The translations under genes were made by a program, and so were the position numbers. From Jaltomata sinuosa (taxonomy: Eukaryota; Streptophyta; Magnoliopsida; Solanales; Solanaceae): a stretch of DNA of 64,000 nucleotides. The stretch spans positions 186,001 to 250,000 of the forward strand of contig QJPP01001425.1 of NCBI GenBank assembly GCA_003996215.1, read 5' to 3'. How positions within the stretch are numbered: position 1 is the stretch's first letter; each line of letters begins with the position of its first letter. Positions 48,429 to 60,214 of the stretch are shown one piece after another. Below the pieces are notes generated by a model. It saw only the letters and a list, made by a program, of their open reading frames with translations, had not been told where the DNA came from and did no database searches.

Positions 48429-49256
48429 TGAAGGTTTGTACAACCTACTTACCAAGCTAGGAATCAGGTTCCTTACTTGGTCCTCGGATACAGAACAAGA
48501 ACACACTCAAAACACACAACAAGGAACAATAAAGTAAATGAGACAGGATGTTTACGTGGAAACTTCCTTGCTCAAGGGAGTAAAACCACGACCTACCTCA
48601 TAGGATTTCAACCAACCAACTTTACTATAATCTGAGCAACCTTCAGATTACAAACTATTGCAATCTAGGAATTAGACTCTTAATTCCTCTAACTTACAAT
48701 AACTCTATTGCAAGCACACACCACAATAACTCTATTGTGTGTTACTGCAGCTAACTCTTGCATACAGACTCCAATCTATCTGAAGAGAGAACAGATAGAG
48801 AACCACTCACACAAGCCTCTTGAAGAGGAGTGAGTTTACAATGTTAAGAGCAAACAAATACAAACAGTCAACCTAGAACTAAATACATTTTCATGAGTAA
48901 CTGGTTCTTCGGTTGATAAGTCTTTGTTATTGAGTGGAGCTTCTGGCGGCTTTTGCTAACAAGAGGAAGTGCCCTTTTGATCAAATGCAAAAACTAGGTT
49001 TTTCTCCAAGTAAAGGATCAATATATATATATATGAAGCCATGTTGGAGGGAAAACCTTGGACAATTTCTATTGGACGCTGGAAGGGACCAGTAGTAGCA
49101 CTGACACTCGGTGGTACAATACAACTGTCTTTGAAAACGACTTGTACTATCGACATGTTTCTGCTGACTAGTGGACTGATACCGAGTCTCTGTACCAGGT
49201 CCCTGGTGATGAGTTTGTCAATCATCAAAATACAACATGCACAACGTAACCTAACA
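48429..49256 (-). repeat. Copia 5' LTR, 828 bp
   Basis: It is complete, TGAAGG to CTAACA on the plus strand (TGTTAG ... CTTCA in sense), and is followed by the TSD ACTTT. Confidence 0.9.
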
Positions 49257-49261
49257 ACTTT

Positions 49262-49537
49262 ATTAGTCCATCTAGCACCTTCTGGTCATCTCATGGAGTA
49301 AAAAACAAAATGAAGTTGTCGTGTTCGCTGCAATGACGCATTCCCTTCTCTCGTTTTTCTACTACTTGGCTTTAAGAGAAGCTTGGTAGCTCCGGAATCT
49401 GTCAAGGAGGTCACTTTGCCTTTCTATAAAGACAGTTGGAATTGATGGTCGGTTTTGCTCTCTATCTTCTAACTGTGAGATGGAAACCATAGGACAGGGC
49501 AAGAAACTATGATCGGTTCAAAGAACATTCACGCCGT

Positions 49538-49579
<42 letters not shown>

Positions 49580-49799
49580 TATACTCAATGTCATTCACGT
49601 CGTACATAGATACATAATTAACATGAACTAACAACTAGTTACTAAAAGCTCAGACATAAAAGTTATACAAATAACACAAATCACTGTTTTGAATATGGGC
49701 GAGATGATTAATCACAAGATGAGCTAGAGGTCAAGTATTAAGGTTAAGTGGATAGATGTTACTTAAAGGGGCTTAGGGGGTTTCATCAAACATTTGTTT
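49262..49799. other. Downstream flank of the first nucleoredoxin gene
   Basis: Apart from the SINE-like insertion at 49541-49591, I see no gene. The last 100 bases should hold the 3' UTR of the gene ending at 49800. Confidence 0.5.
49526..49606 (-). mobile_element. Severely 5'-truncated SINE-like insertion, 15-bp TSD
   Basis: CATTCACGCCGTACA (49526-49540) and CATTCACGTCGTACA (49592-49606) flank a 51-base insert made of (ACA)n and TATACTCAATGT. In sense this is ACATTGAGTATATG followed by (TTG)n, matching the (TTG)n-tailed end of Solanaceae TS-type SINEs. Confidence 0.6.
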
Positions 49800-51773
49800 T
49801 CAGTTCATCTCTTCTTGCTTTGGAGCACATTTTGGATGGAGCCCGTAATCACAACGTTTGCAGAAGAAAGCCCACCCGTACCCCATCTCCTTGCATCCAC
49901 TGCAAAGATACACTTGCTGATGTATTAGTGCAAGTTCATGCTCATTGTGAATTTCATCTCTGCCTTTCTTGGGCCAACCTGTTGTATTTTTGTCGAGCTG
50001 TTGCTGCAAATTCTTTATGTGTTCTTCTGTGAAGGGATAGGCTCCTGCACCGTGTGTCTCTAACAGCTGCCTTACTTGTTTATTCACAATGCAGCCATTA
50101 GGACTAATGGCTATGGCCACTGGAATGCCTACTATGTTGAATCTGCGCGACAGAAATGTCTTCCTCTCATCGTCAAAAGGAAGAGCCAACCAGGGCATAC
50201 TTGAAAAGAAGTTATTAAAGGAAGGTTCATCTTGATCACTGGAGATGAAAATCACTTCAAAATTTTCATCTTTCTTCTTGATTTCTTGGTATGCAGTTAC
50301 GAGTTTAGGTAGAAATTCTCTACTTGGAAGACTCCAACTTGCTGCAAAATACAGTACAATGTTGTTCCCCACTAGTTTGCATACAGGAACCTGTACAAGT
50401 ACAAGGAAAAATAACATGATTAGCAAACACTAACTTCATCTATCCCTTTGAAGTGAATTCACATTTTCATTCACTTATTTCAACTGACTAAACTTACCTT
50501 TAAACCGGCATTTGAAGTGACAAAATCGCGATGTGCAGTTACAAGAATGGACTCTAATGTTTGTGCTTCTAGTTTTTTCTTCTTTAGATTAGCCAAAGTA
50601 GCAAGCTTTTCTTGTGTGAAAGGAAACGCTTCATCACCATATTCTTCAACAAATTTAACTGCATTTTTCTGCAGAGTCTTCCCATCTGGACTTATTACGA
50701 CAAGCTGTGGTAGGAGTTTATGCTCAAAGTACCGAACAAGTCTCTCACAGTTAATGTCTTTGAAAGGTAAAGCCAACCATGGAATTGCTTCAAAGCATTC
50801 TTTAAAATCCTCATATTTTTCATCCAGAGAAATCAGCACAATTTCAAAGTTCTTTCCATTAAGCTTTTCGTATACCTCTGCTAGCTTCAAGGTGAAATTC
50901 TTGCACCCTCTATGAGTACTCATTGCAAAATATAGGCAAACTGTCTTCCCTTCAAGCTCAGACACAGAAATCTGTAACAAGCATTTCGAAAATAAGCACA
51001 AAACTACAATGCATAGAAACGATCTATTCAAGGACATTTAAAGTTTTTAATACGAAAAAAACCGTTACCTTGATATCTTCCTTTGAGATCAAGAAATCGC
51101 GTGATCCATAGACCAGAAGAGACCTCAAAGACTGATTTTCTTTAGCCTTCTCTTCTTCCAGCCTCAAGTAATTAACTCTTTCAGAAGTAAATGGATAGGC
51201 TTCAGGACCAAAGTCCTTGATAAATTTAACGCCCTCGTTGCTCAAAATGTTGCCTGTCCTATCAAGAATCACAAGATGTGGAATCGCTCTTACTTTGAAC
51301 AACTGCTTTAAGTTCTTTCTAGCCTCAGTATCGTAAAATGGAACAGCAAGCCACGGCATTTTCCCAAAGTATTCATTAAACGATCCGTCATCTTTATCAG
51401 ATGAAATAAACACTATTTCAAAGTCACCTTTAGGATATAGACTCTCATAAGCTTCCACTAACTTTGGTGTAAACTGGCGACATGGACCACACCATGAACC
51501 GGAGAAATATAAGCCCACAAACTTTCCTGTTATGCTGCTCAGTGTAACCTACAGACAAGCATAAGATCAGTGATCCCAGTTTGTTTTTCTTCAATCTTTC
51601 TTGTTCTTAGATAAGACTATAGAGGAAGTATATACCAAGTCAAGATAATTCTACAGCAATAAACTTACACACACCTGTTCGCCGTTTCTACATATTAGAA
51701 AATCTCTTTCCTTTGATGACAGTACAACTGTGAGATCATGAGGGAAACTTTCTTGATCAATTGCCATAGCCAT
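49800..51773 (-). CDS. NRX1-like: Nucleoredoxin 1-like protein, third active site lost
   Basis: Four exons with GT-AG borders, all in phase 0: 51773-51675, 51548-51069, 50971-50498 and 50390-49800 (stop TGA), giving about 547 residues. The order is three thioredoxin-fold domains and a C-terminal Cys/His-rich zinc module (HEHEL ... CSGC ... FFCKRCDYGLHPKC). Domain 1 has WCGPC (with cis-Pro AIPHL), domain 2 has no dithiol (THRGCKN) as is normal for plant NRX1, and domain 3 has WSLPS instead of WCPPC. Plant NRX1 is a thioredoxin-dependent disulfide reductase that protects enzymes such as catalase. This copy keeps only one dithiol. The frame is open throughout, so it may still be functional. The sister gene is at 55827-59991. 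The start at 51773 has a second ATG two codons later. Confidence 0.85.
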
Positions 51774-52530
51774 CAATTACTGATTCCAATATCTCTCAAA
51801 ACTGTACAATATTCAACATGTTTCATTTGATATGTTCTGTTTGATTCTCTCTTAAAGGAAATGGATGACCTTACCAAGGACAGTGAGAACTTGCCGGTCA
51901 ATTTCATGTGAAGTTTCAACCTGGCCGGCCTGTCAAAAATACATATTAAATTGGTTTCAAGACCATTATTGAATAAAGTTGATCCCTTCAAATGTTTCTA
52001 AATTGGCCTTTTCTTGTGAACATGGATTAGAGGTATTAGCTGCCTAGACAAAAATTTGAAGGTCATTTTATTACAATGTGCTGCATACAATATTATATAA
52101 TCAAATAGACTATACAATAATGACAAATGAAATGGAATATTATTATTATTAGAATGGACAGTGGCATCTTGATTCCGCCACTGACCAAGATTCCTCATAT
52201 ATTCTGCTTTGTCTCTACTGGGGATTGTTTGCCTGCCGGCTTCTCCAAACAACCTTATTAAAATTCTCTTTATTTCTGTATTCTTTTTGATTTAAGGACA
52301 GATAAAAAATGCTAACTTTGTTATAGCTAACTAGTGCTTTCTTTAACCCTTGTGCGGTTGTTAATACCACTAAATCCCAGCTTGTTATACTAAATTTTTC
52401 ATTAATAATCATATGATATTTTCATGTACATATTTTGTTTATGTATATTCTGTTAACTTTACAAGAACTAATTTGATGCAAATTCTTCCAAGCTTCTCCA
52501 GTCCAGAGAAGTGAACATCATTTTCATAGA
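51774..52530. other. Upstream region of the NRX1-like gene
   Basis: This should hold the promoter and 5' UTR, but no clear TATA box is visible close to the ATG. The part right of about 52500 resembles the 3' flank of the canonical NRX1 (55680-55826), showing that the duplicated unit includes flanking DNA. Confidence 0.45.
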
Positions 52531-52993
52531 TTTTGGAGGGAACTGGGAGCATTTGGCCTGTAGTAAACAAAAATTGATCACTATTATACAATGTATATGA
52601 GCCTTGTGTTATGAAACATAGTCATAAAGCAAGATTAGAAGCCATCAACCATAATCACAAAATAAGCTTTGAAACAAACTTCATCATCACAAACCCATCC
52701 TTCTTTTGGTTTTTGTTCGTCTTTGCGTTGCCTCTTGATCTTCCTATGACCATATCCGTCCTGCTCATTGCATCCATTACAATTTTAAGACTCCATTGTC
52801 TGTGCTTCTTGCTCATCTGCTCAAGTTCAGAAAACCTCTCAGGTGTATAAGAATATGCTAGAATGCCATGCTCCTATATGGCTTCAGCAATAGTAGAACG
52901 AAAGACTTCCAATCTGTTCCAATCATGATTAAGGTAGGAAGGGTAGAGAGCTCAAAGTAACCGGTCAGCTTGTCACAGTTTTCGTCCTTTAGG

Positions 52994-53275
52994 GTGTGTT
53001 TGGTATGAAGAAAAATGTTTTCCAAGGAAAATGTTTTCCATGGAAAATGTTTTATGGAAAACAAGTTGGTTTCTTACTTATTTTCTCATGTTTGGTTGGT
53101 GAGTGAAAAACATTTTCCGAAAAATATTTTCCTACTTTCATTAGAGAAGTTATTTTCCTTATTTTGAAGGAAAATGTTTTCCTAAAGAAAATATTTTTCA
53201 ATATTTTTGATCAACCAAACACAAGAAAATAGGAAAACATCTTACAGAAAATATTTTCCTCCGTACCAAACACAC
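52994..53275. mobile_element. MITE with GTGTGTTTGGTA inverted ends
   Basis: About 282 bp, bounded by GTGTGTTTGGTATGAAG and TCCGTACCAAACACAC and filled with GGAAAATGTTTTCC-like words that pair with each other. The flanks TCCTTTAG and TCTTTTAA suggest a decayed 8-bp duplication, fitting a hAT-type origin. The canonical NRX1 exon 3 lacks it. Confidence 0.75.
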
Positions 53276-53571
53276 TCTTTTAAGGCAAGTGAAAACCAAG
53301 GCATGCTTGCAAACCCCTTCTTGAGATAATTCATCATCAAGGAGAACAGCGTCTTCAGCTTGTCATACATCTCAATCAGCTTCTGAGTAAACGATTCACA
53401 TTCTTCGAATGAGGTCACTGAGAAATAAAGGCCTACAATCTTGTATATTCAAGCTAAGCAACAGGTAGCCAATGGTTATCAAGACAGTAGAATATAAGTG
53501 AGGTAAATATCAATAAAAGAGCAAGATTAAAAATGCAGAATCTTGATAAGAAACGACATCATGAAACAACC

Positions 53572-54629
53572 TGTTGGGTTCGAAATTGATATGGCATAAT
53601 GCGAAGCAAACAAAACAAACTTTTATTATTGATAAATTCAAGAACATTGAAAAAACTATAAAAAAGACTTTACGATATATATGATGTGGGGTTGGTCAAT
53701 TGGCATACATATGATAATGCTAATAAAAAATATATTATTCTAAAACCATTGGGAGATAAATCTTTCCTTAATAAAACTCTCTAAATGACTACATTGTCAA
53801 TGTTATTGTGTTATGTTTGAAAAATAAAGATCTTCTATTTATAGAAGTCCAAAACTTCTCCTCTAAAAAAGAATTAACCAATTATGAAAGAGATCTTTTC
53901 TTACAAAGAAACCTTTTCCACCAAGAAAACTTTTTCAAGGTAAAACACAATTATGGTATAATTCAGATAAAGTAGGAAATTCAGGGCAAATCCTAACAAA
54001 TCTCCCTTTGGCCTGAATTTTCTGGCAAATTTAATCTTCATCTTATTTTTCACATATCTTCATCACTGCTGCTTGTCATGGTTAAAATTAAAGTTAAAAA
54101 TATTATGGGTTAAAAATGGTTTAAAAAATATCTTCTTTTTTATTTTTAAAGATGCAGCAACAGTAATGTTGAAAATATAGTTGAAACTTGAAACTCCTTC
54201 TCCACATGTAGTATTTGGATAAAAATCTTCATTATTATCAAATTGATTGCAACTTTATTTGAAACCGCCTTAAACCTGTCTTCAACCTCGTTCAACCATT
54301 AGACCATTGGCTCATTGGATCGTCCGGCTCTGATACCACTTGTTGGGTTCGAAATTGAGATGCGTTATGCGGAAGCAAAACAAAACAAACTTTTGTTGAT
54401 GATAAATCAAAAAACAAAGAAAAAACTTTATGATATATAATATGGGTTTGGTCAATTGACATACATATGATAATGCTAATAAAAACTTCTCCTCCAAGAA
54501 AGAATTAACCAATTATGAAAGAGATCTTTTTCTACAAGGAAACCTTTTCTACAAAGAAAATCTTTCCAAGGTAAAACACAATTATGATATAATTCAGATA
54601 AAGTAGGAAATTCAGGGCAAACCCTAACA
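53572..54629 (-). mobile_element. TRIM-like miniature LTR retrotransposon, TSD CAACC
   Basis: LTR-like repeats at 53572-53998 (427 bp) and 54341-54629 (289 bp, with an internal deletion) run from TGTTGGGTTC to CCTAACA on the plus strand. CAACC flanks both sides (53567-53571 and 54630-54634). A primer site TGGTATCAGAGCC (minus, 54338-54326) and a polypurine tract AAAGGGAGATT (minus, about 54009-53999) show minus orientation. The 342-base interior has no coding capacity. Confidence 0.9.
54326..54338 (-). promoter_or_regulatory. Primer-binding site of the TRIM-like element
   Basis: The minus strand reads TGGTATCAGAGCC, two bases from the LTR. It is a perfect tRNA-Met-type site. Confidence 0.9.
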
Positions 54630-54718
54630 CAACCTTCCTCTCATTAGTTGCAATTAAATAGTTTCTTGATTGTGACTCCAAGATACATTTCAAAGATTGT
54701 CGAAGGGAACTCAACATT

Positions 54719-55826
54719 TGGGGAAAACATCAGTGCAGGTTCTGGATTCTGGAACAGAAAGTTATGAAGGTTCTATGCTATTTCACATGTCATAAAACTC
54801 CATTGCTATTTGACAAAGGTTTAAAAAGAACATTTCTAAAGCCTAATTATCAATAAAGGTGTGGTTTTTACTGGCATGTCCACGAAAAAAAGAACTGTGA
54901 GAAACTTTCGAACACAAGAACAACATCTTAGAGTGAAACAAACAAAGACTTCTGAAACCAGGCATCCATAACATATGGCATGCCACAAGGATAAAATCAC
55001 AACACAAAACGCAAGTTCTAATGTCAATAAGCAATATCGCTTGCACTTTAGTTATCAAACTTTGATACACGGAACATCATCATAAAATTGGAAAATCTCA
55101 GACAACCAAATAAATTCGCAGCAAATTGGGATGAATATGCAGACATACTTCTCTGAACAGTTCCTGCATTTGCTTCTCTTAACTAAATAATGAAGATCTC
55201 CAAAACCATTGCATTCTTTACCAGAAATTCTAAAACTTCAAAAAGCTTGTCATAGCGAAACCAACACACTCCGATGGAGTAGATAATATTAACATTGAGA
55301 AATGGAAAGTTTGAAATCCAATTCAGCAAATCGATGTCATATTCTTTGCACAAATAACTTGACTCACAGTGACGATTTACCTGGAGAGACTGTATAAATC
55401 TGGATCAAATACAGGTCCGACGTTTAATGAAACTTGTATTGCATAAAAGTGAAAACGAAAAATTTCAGGGTAAAAGTGTCTCACAAAAAACAATTTCAAA
55501 ACCTACAAATATGCTCAGTTTCCTTTCAGAGGCATTTAACCATGGAGAAAATAAAATGTCCGGACCAGATTGGCGAGAAATTTTACTTTGATCGAAACCA
55601 ATATGGACTTGGCTTTTCCAGTCAAGATTAAGTTCCATCATATTTCGATCATCTCATTTTAAGATCTTTCTTCTGACGTCTAGAGGGACGGAGAGAGCAT
55701 TTGGACTGTAGTACCAGAGAGTAATTTTATTTAATGTGCCTTATAATGAACATAGTTCTGTCTAAATAACACACGTTATAACATAGTCATGAAGTGCGAT
55801 TAAAACCACCAAAGCATAATAACAAA
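54719..55826. other. Spacer between NRX1 pseudogene and canonical NRX1
   Basis: No gene or element terminus is recognised. The last 150 bases should be the 3' UTR and flank of the gene ending at 55827, and resemble the region near 52530-52660. Confidence 0.5.
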
Positions 55827-58800
55827 TTAACCTTTGAAACAAACTTCACCATCACAAATCCATCCTTCATTTGCTTTATGTGCCTCTTTGCCTTGCTCCT
55901 TTTGATCTTCCTCAGGATTCATGTTGCTTTCCTTTTTCTCTTCTAGAGCACATTTTGGGTGCAGATCAAAGTCACACTCTTCGCAATAGAATGACCATAT
56001 CAGTCCCGTCTCACTGCATCCATCACAATTGTAAGACAAACGCGTAGAAAGCAGAAGCTCATGCTCGTGAAGTTTGTGCTTAATTCTCTCAGGCCACCCC
56101 TTTGCCATTTCTGTAGTTTCTGCCTCGATCTCCTTTATACGCTCCTCGGTGAATGGAAAAGCCTCAGCACCATGACACATGATCAAATCTCTGGCTCCAG
56201 TTGTAACAGTCTTGCCTGATGGTCCTACAGCAACCAACATTGGTATGCCACGAACTTTGAATAGGCGACTCAAAGATGCCTTCCTCTCATCACCAAAGGG
56301 AAGAGCCAGCCATGGCATTGTAGCAAAATAGTCATCAAATGAGGCTTGATCTTGGTCGCTAGATATGAAAATCACTTCCAATGGACCATTTTTGGCTTTT
56401 ATCGTCTCATATGCCTCTTTAAGCTTTGGTGTAAAAGTACGGCATGGCGGACACCAATGTGCTGAGAAGTAAAGTAGAATATTCTTCCCTACAAGGTCAG
56501 ACACCAGGATCTACAAAGAGAAATTTTGGTTACTTGTTGAAGTTAAGGATAAGTAAAACATCAACAGAAAGAAGAGTCATGTTGATCATGGTATAGTAAT
56601 CAAAGCATTGTGAATAACATGTATAGAGAGCAAATTCCATGCCTAATCCTATGCTGATTTAATAGTAGATGATTGTGGAACTCCAAAGCTCCATTTCTCA
56701 CGTAAACATGATTTATGTCAGATGGACTCAGCTTACAGCTGTATATTCTTATATGCTACAGAATATAAGAGTCAGAACAAAGTACCTACACCTATGTCAG
56801 TTCGACACTGATACATTAAGACAAATAAAGGATCCATGTTCTATGACATAACAATATACCAAGATGTGATGTTTGTGTCCTACCTTTCCACCATCTTTTC
56901 CAATGACGAAATCATGATCTTCAGTAACCAAAATCGACTCCAATGTTTGGGATTCCCGCTTAGCTTTCTCTATCTGCTCAAGTTCAGCAAACTTTTCGGG
57001 GGTAAAAGGATATGCCAGGATACCATGCTCCTCGAACGCTTCAGCAACATTAGAATGAAGGGTCTTCCCATCTGTTCCAATAATGACTAAGGTAGGAAGG
57101 GTAGAGAGCTCAAAGTACCGGGCCAGCTTCTCGCACGTCCTGTCTTTTAAGGGAAGTGAAAACCAAGGCATGCTTGCAAACCCTTTCTTAAAAGATCCAT
57201 CTTCATCTTCATCGTCAAGGGGAATCGTGACAATCTCAAAGTTTGCCCCCTGAGCCTTCAACTTGTTATACATCTCGATCAGTTTCCGAGTAAAGGATCC
57301 ACATTCTTCAAAAGAGGTCATTGAGAAATACAGGCCTACAATCTTGCCTTCAAGCTCAGCAACAGGTACCTAATAATTATCAAGACATAGTGAAACAGTA
57401 ATGAGGGCAACATTACATAATGAACAAGAGTAAAAAAGGCAGGAGAATAGAATAGCATCTTGAATCAACCTTCCTCCCATCAGCTGCAATTACATAGTTT
57501 CTTGATTGTGACTCCAAGATAGATTTCAAAGATTGTTCTCTTTTAGCGGTTTCTTCTTGTTCTTTAAGTTTGTTTAGCCGTTCTTGAGTGAAAGGGTAAC
57601 CTTCCACCCCATGCTCAAGGATGATTTCAACCCCGCTATCTGTCACTACCTTCCCACTAGCATCAAGGATCACTAAGTGGGGTATTCCCTTAACAGCAAA
57701 CAATTCATCCAGACGTTTACGTGTTTCAGAGTCAGAGAATGGGACCGCGAGCCAAGGCATTTTAGAAAAGTACTCCTTAAAAGATTCATCATCCTCATCC
57801 GCGGTAAGGAAAACAACTTCAAAGTCTCCTTTTGGTAGGAGCTCATTGTACGCCTCTACCAAATTCGGGGTGAAATGTTGGCATGGACCACACCATGATG
57901 CTGAGAAGTACAAACCAACTTTTTTCTCCTTTAAAGTATCAAGCTTAACCTGTGAATTACAAGTTTGTGAGAAACTTACCGAAAGTTAATTTATCTGTTA
58001 ATCAGAGCTAGCTACTAATTTCCAAAATTCACGTTAGCCCTTCCCAACATGCCTGTCTATATCAGTAAAACTAAAAAGCCAGGCATACGGAAAAACAATG
58101 CATAGCATATAAAATTGAACTACATTACAATATTGTACTTCTACAGCAACCAGAAATTGCAGAATCAGATAGTGGTTCCTGAAATCTACCATAAAAGATA
58201 CCTTAACAGTAACAAAAATTAATCTGAGAAATCACTTCTGGAAGATGACTCCTGTCACACCTCACTGTCTTATGCTCGGTATAATACCTTGTAACTACAA
58301 ACATATTATCATATTTGAATAATAGGAAAAGCTATTTTCGCAAAACCAGACCGTCTGGTCCAAACTTTTTTACCACAGTTCCGTTGAAGCAAACAAGTAA
58401 TTATAGGGTTGAAAGAACAAAAAGAATTTCTCAAAAACAGAATGAAACATTCAAAAAAAGAAAAGACAACAAAATGATGTTTTTTTGGTTTCGAATCAAG
58501 CCAATTCCGACCCACTTAAAAATTAAGTAACCAAGATCAACCAAACTTACTTCCACAATATCTCACTAAATCTTGAATATTTTATATATGTTATATTTTC
58601 TTTTAATCGTTACATATTTAATCCCTCCCTTGTCATGTTTTATGTTCGTTTAGCTGTCCTTGAGTGAAAGGGTAACTTTCCACCCCATGCTCAAGGATGA
58701 TTTCAACCCCGCTATCTGTCACTACCTTCCCTCTAGCATCAAGGATCACTAAGTGGGGTATTCCCTTTTAACAGCAAACAATTCATCCAGACACTTACCT

Positions 58801-59991
58801 GTTTCAGAATCAGAGAATGGGACAGCGAGCCAAGGCAGCTTTTGATTTATTTATTTATTTATTATTTTCATACATATATTTTTATGTTACAAATTTTTCT
58901 TTACTCTTATGCAGGTTGACTTATGGATATTGTTTTAAACATTTCGAAAGCATAGATGGAGTAAATAATGTGGATAGCTTTCCAACATAAAAGGTTAAAT
59001 AAATCATAATTCTGTCTTCGGAATAACAAACCAGTCAAAACACAATTGAGTTTTTGATAACTTTTTCGAAGACATTCTCAGAAAACTGTCCAAGGCCTAG
59101 ATCAATCTCAGAAGAACATTTCTTAGATAGGTAAAGAAGTCCGCAAGTCTTACTTAGACAAATGGGAACAATAAAATCTCGAATTTCGGATCAAGGTGGG
59201 ATAGATGGGATCCCCTCTACCCTTAACTAGAGGTCTCTAGGAATGTAGAAACTAAGATAGTGAGTGCTTGCTCATTCAATGGGACCTACGCAGCGCAAAG
59301 CCGGATTAGTTATTAACCAATTGAAACTTTAATACTACCTTTTCTGATCCCGCTGGAGGGGTAGACCCCATATTATACCAGCATCTCTTTTGGTTCTTAG
59401 GTCATCTAGTCATAAGTCATATCATTTTTAGTTTTATCGGAAAAATCAGTTTTCGGGTATCTAGAGCGTGTTCTAGAGTAGACGTACCGGCCTCGCCAAA
59501 ATTTTCACAAGGAGTTCAAATTATGAAGAAATAAATACATGAAAAAGTTAAAAGGAGTTCAACATCTACAATATATACATAAAAAAATAATTTTAACTAC
59601 GTATAAGCACTGTGATTTCCAAACCCCCTCCCCTGGATACAGGCATAGTTAAACCAAAAGAATAACAAGAAACTACAGTCAGATACTCCAATTTATCATT
59701 TATCAACATCAGCTGCGACAAATTACTTCACCATATCAAAAAATAAGAGAAAAACATGGATTTTTTATACAATCAGAACAAAAAATTCAAAGGCAAACAG
59801 AGAACAAACCCAAATAAACATGTTATAACAGTAAAAGTTAATGAACATTCAATTCTAACAAACAAACAAAACACACAACATACAAAGAATTTTAGAACAA
59901 TTGATACCTGGTCACCATTGTTGCGAATAAGAAAGTCACGGTCGGAAGAACCAAGTAGCTTGACCACATCATGACAATCCTCTCCTGCCAT
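55827..59991 (-). CDS. NRX1: Nucleoredoxin 1 (thioredoxin-family disulfide reductase)
   Basis: Four phase-0 exons with GT-AG borders: 59991-59908, 57949-57470, 57369-56884 and 56510-55827 (stop TAA). They encode about 577 residues, nearly the length of Arabidopsis NRX1. Domain 1 has WCGPC (cis-Pro GIPHL), domain 2 has no dithiol (FEECGSF) as expected for the family, and domain 3 has WCPPC (GIPML). A C1-like zinc module (HEHEL ... CDGC ... FYCEECDFDLHPKC) and an acidic tail follow. NRX1 is a cytosolic and nuclear oxidoreductase of plant redox defence, known to reduce catalase; that role is from the family. Intron 1 is 1958 bp and holds a stray exon-2 fragment. A TATA box lies 88-95 bases upstream of the ATG. 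No defect is visible. Confidence 0.93.
58640..58837 (-). pseudogene. Exon-2 fragment of NRX1 inside its own intron 1
   Basis: About 190 bases are nearly identical to exon 2 of the same gene at 57570-57760, in the same orientation. The copy has a 2-base insertion in a T run (about 58767) and several substitutions, and no splice acceptor at its upstream edge. It is therefore unlikely to be used as an exon. Confidence 0.9.
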
Positions 59992-60078
59992 TTCCCTTTA
60001 AAAAATTTTTTCCTTATATTTTTTTGGTAATAACAAAGTTTTGTAGTCTATGCAACAAAATATCATGACTTGGACCTG

Positions 60079-60086
60079 CTTATATA
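60079..60086 (-). promoter_or_regulatory. TATA box of NRX1
   Basis: The minus strand reads TATATAAG, 88-95 bases upstream of the ATG at 59991. This is compatible with a short 5' UTR. Confidence 0.65.
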
Positions 60087-60214
60087 GGGGCAAAAGAAAA
60101 TTAATGAAGTACTGGAGAGTAGCTTTCTAGGAAAATATAGAGAAAATCACAAAAATGGTCCCCTTGTTTTGAGGCTTGGTTCAAGTAGCTTATGTCTACG
60201 CATTGAACAAATTA

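Larger units (their letters stand above)
28546..49261 (-). mobile_element. Copia retrotransposon with gypsy nest inside, TSD ACTTT
   Basis: Matching LTRs at 28551-29338 (3', truncated) and 48429-49256 (5', full 828 bp) are flanked by ACTTT at 28546-28550 and 49257-49261. The primer site at 48412-48428 and the gag start at 48370 show minus orientation. Only the start of gag survives; protease, integrase, RT and RNase H are missing. The interior is occupied by gypsy B (29339-38989) and gypsy C (38990-47815). The 48 bases that should complete the 3' LTR beyond 29338 are also missing, so a deletion between the two gypsy elements removed the copia pol. Confidence 0.85.
52660..54718 (-). pseudogene. 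Nucleoredoxin 1 pseudogene, middle copy of the array
   Basis: From right to left (sense) there is the end of exon 2 (54718-54630, SLKCILESQSRNYLIATN) and then a TRIM-like insertion at the exon 2 donor site. Intron 2 follows, then exon 3 (53475-52800) with CDKLTGYFELSTLPTLIMIGT, interrupted by a MITE at 52994-53275. A scrap of exon 4 ends at about 52660, joined through an internal deletion. Exon 1, most of exon 2, most of exon 4 and the stop codon are gone. Sequence is closer to the canonical NRX1 (55827-59991) than to the copy at 49800, so it probably arose from a duplication of that gene. Confidence 0.8.

Noticed and set aside
50517..50915. 132-residue plus-strand frame
   Set aside because: Exact shadow of exon 3 of the NRX1-like gene.
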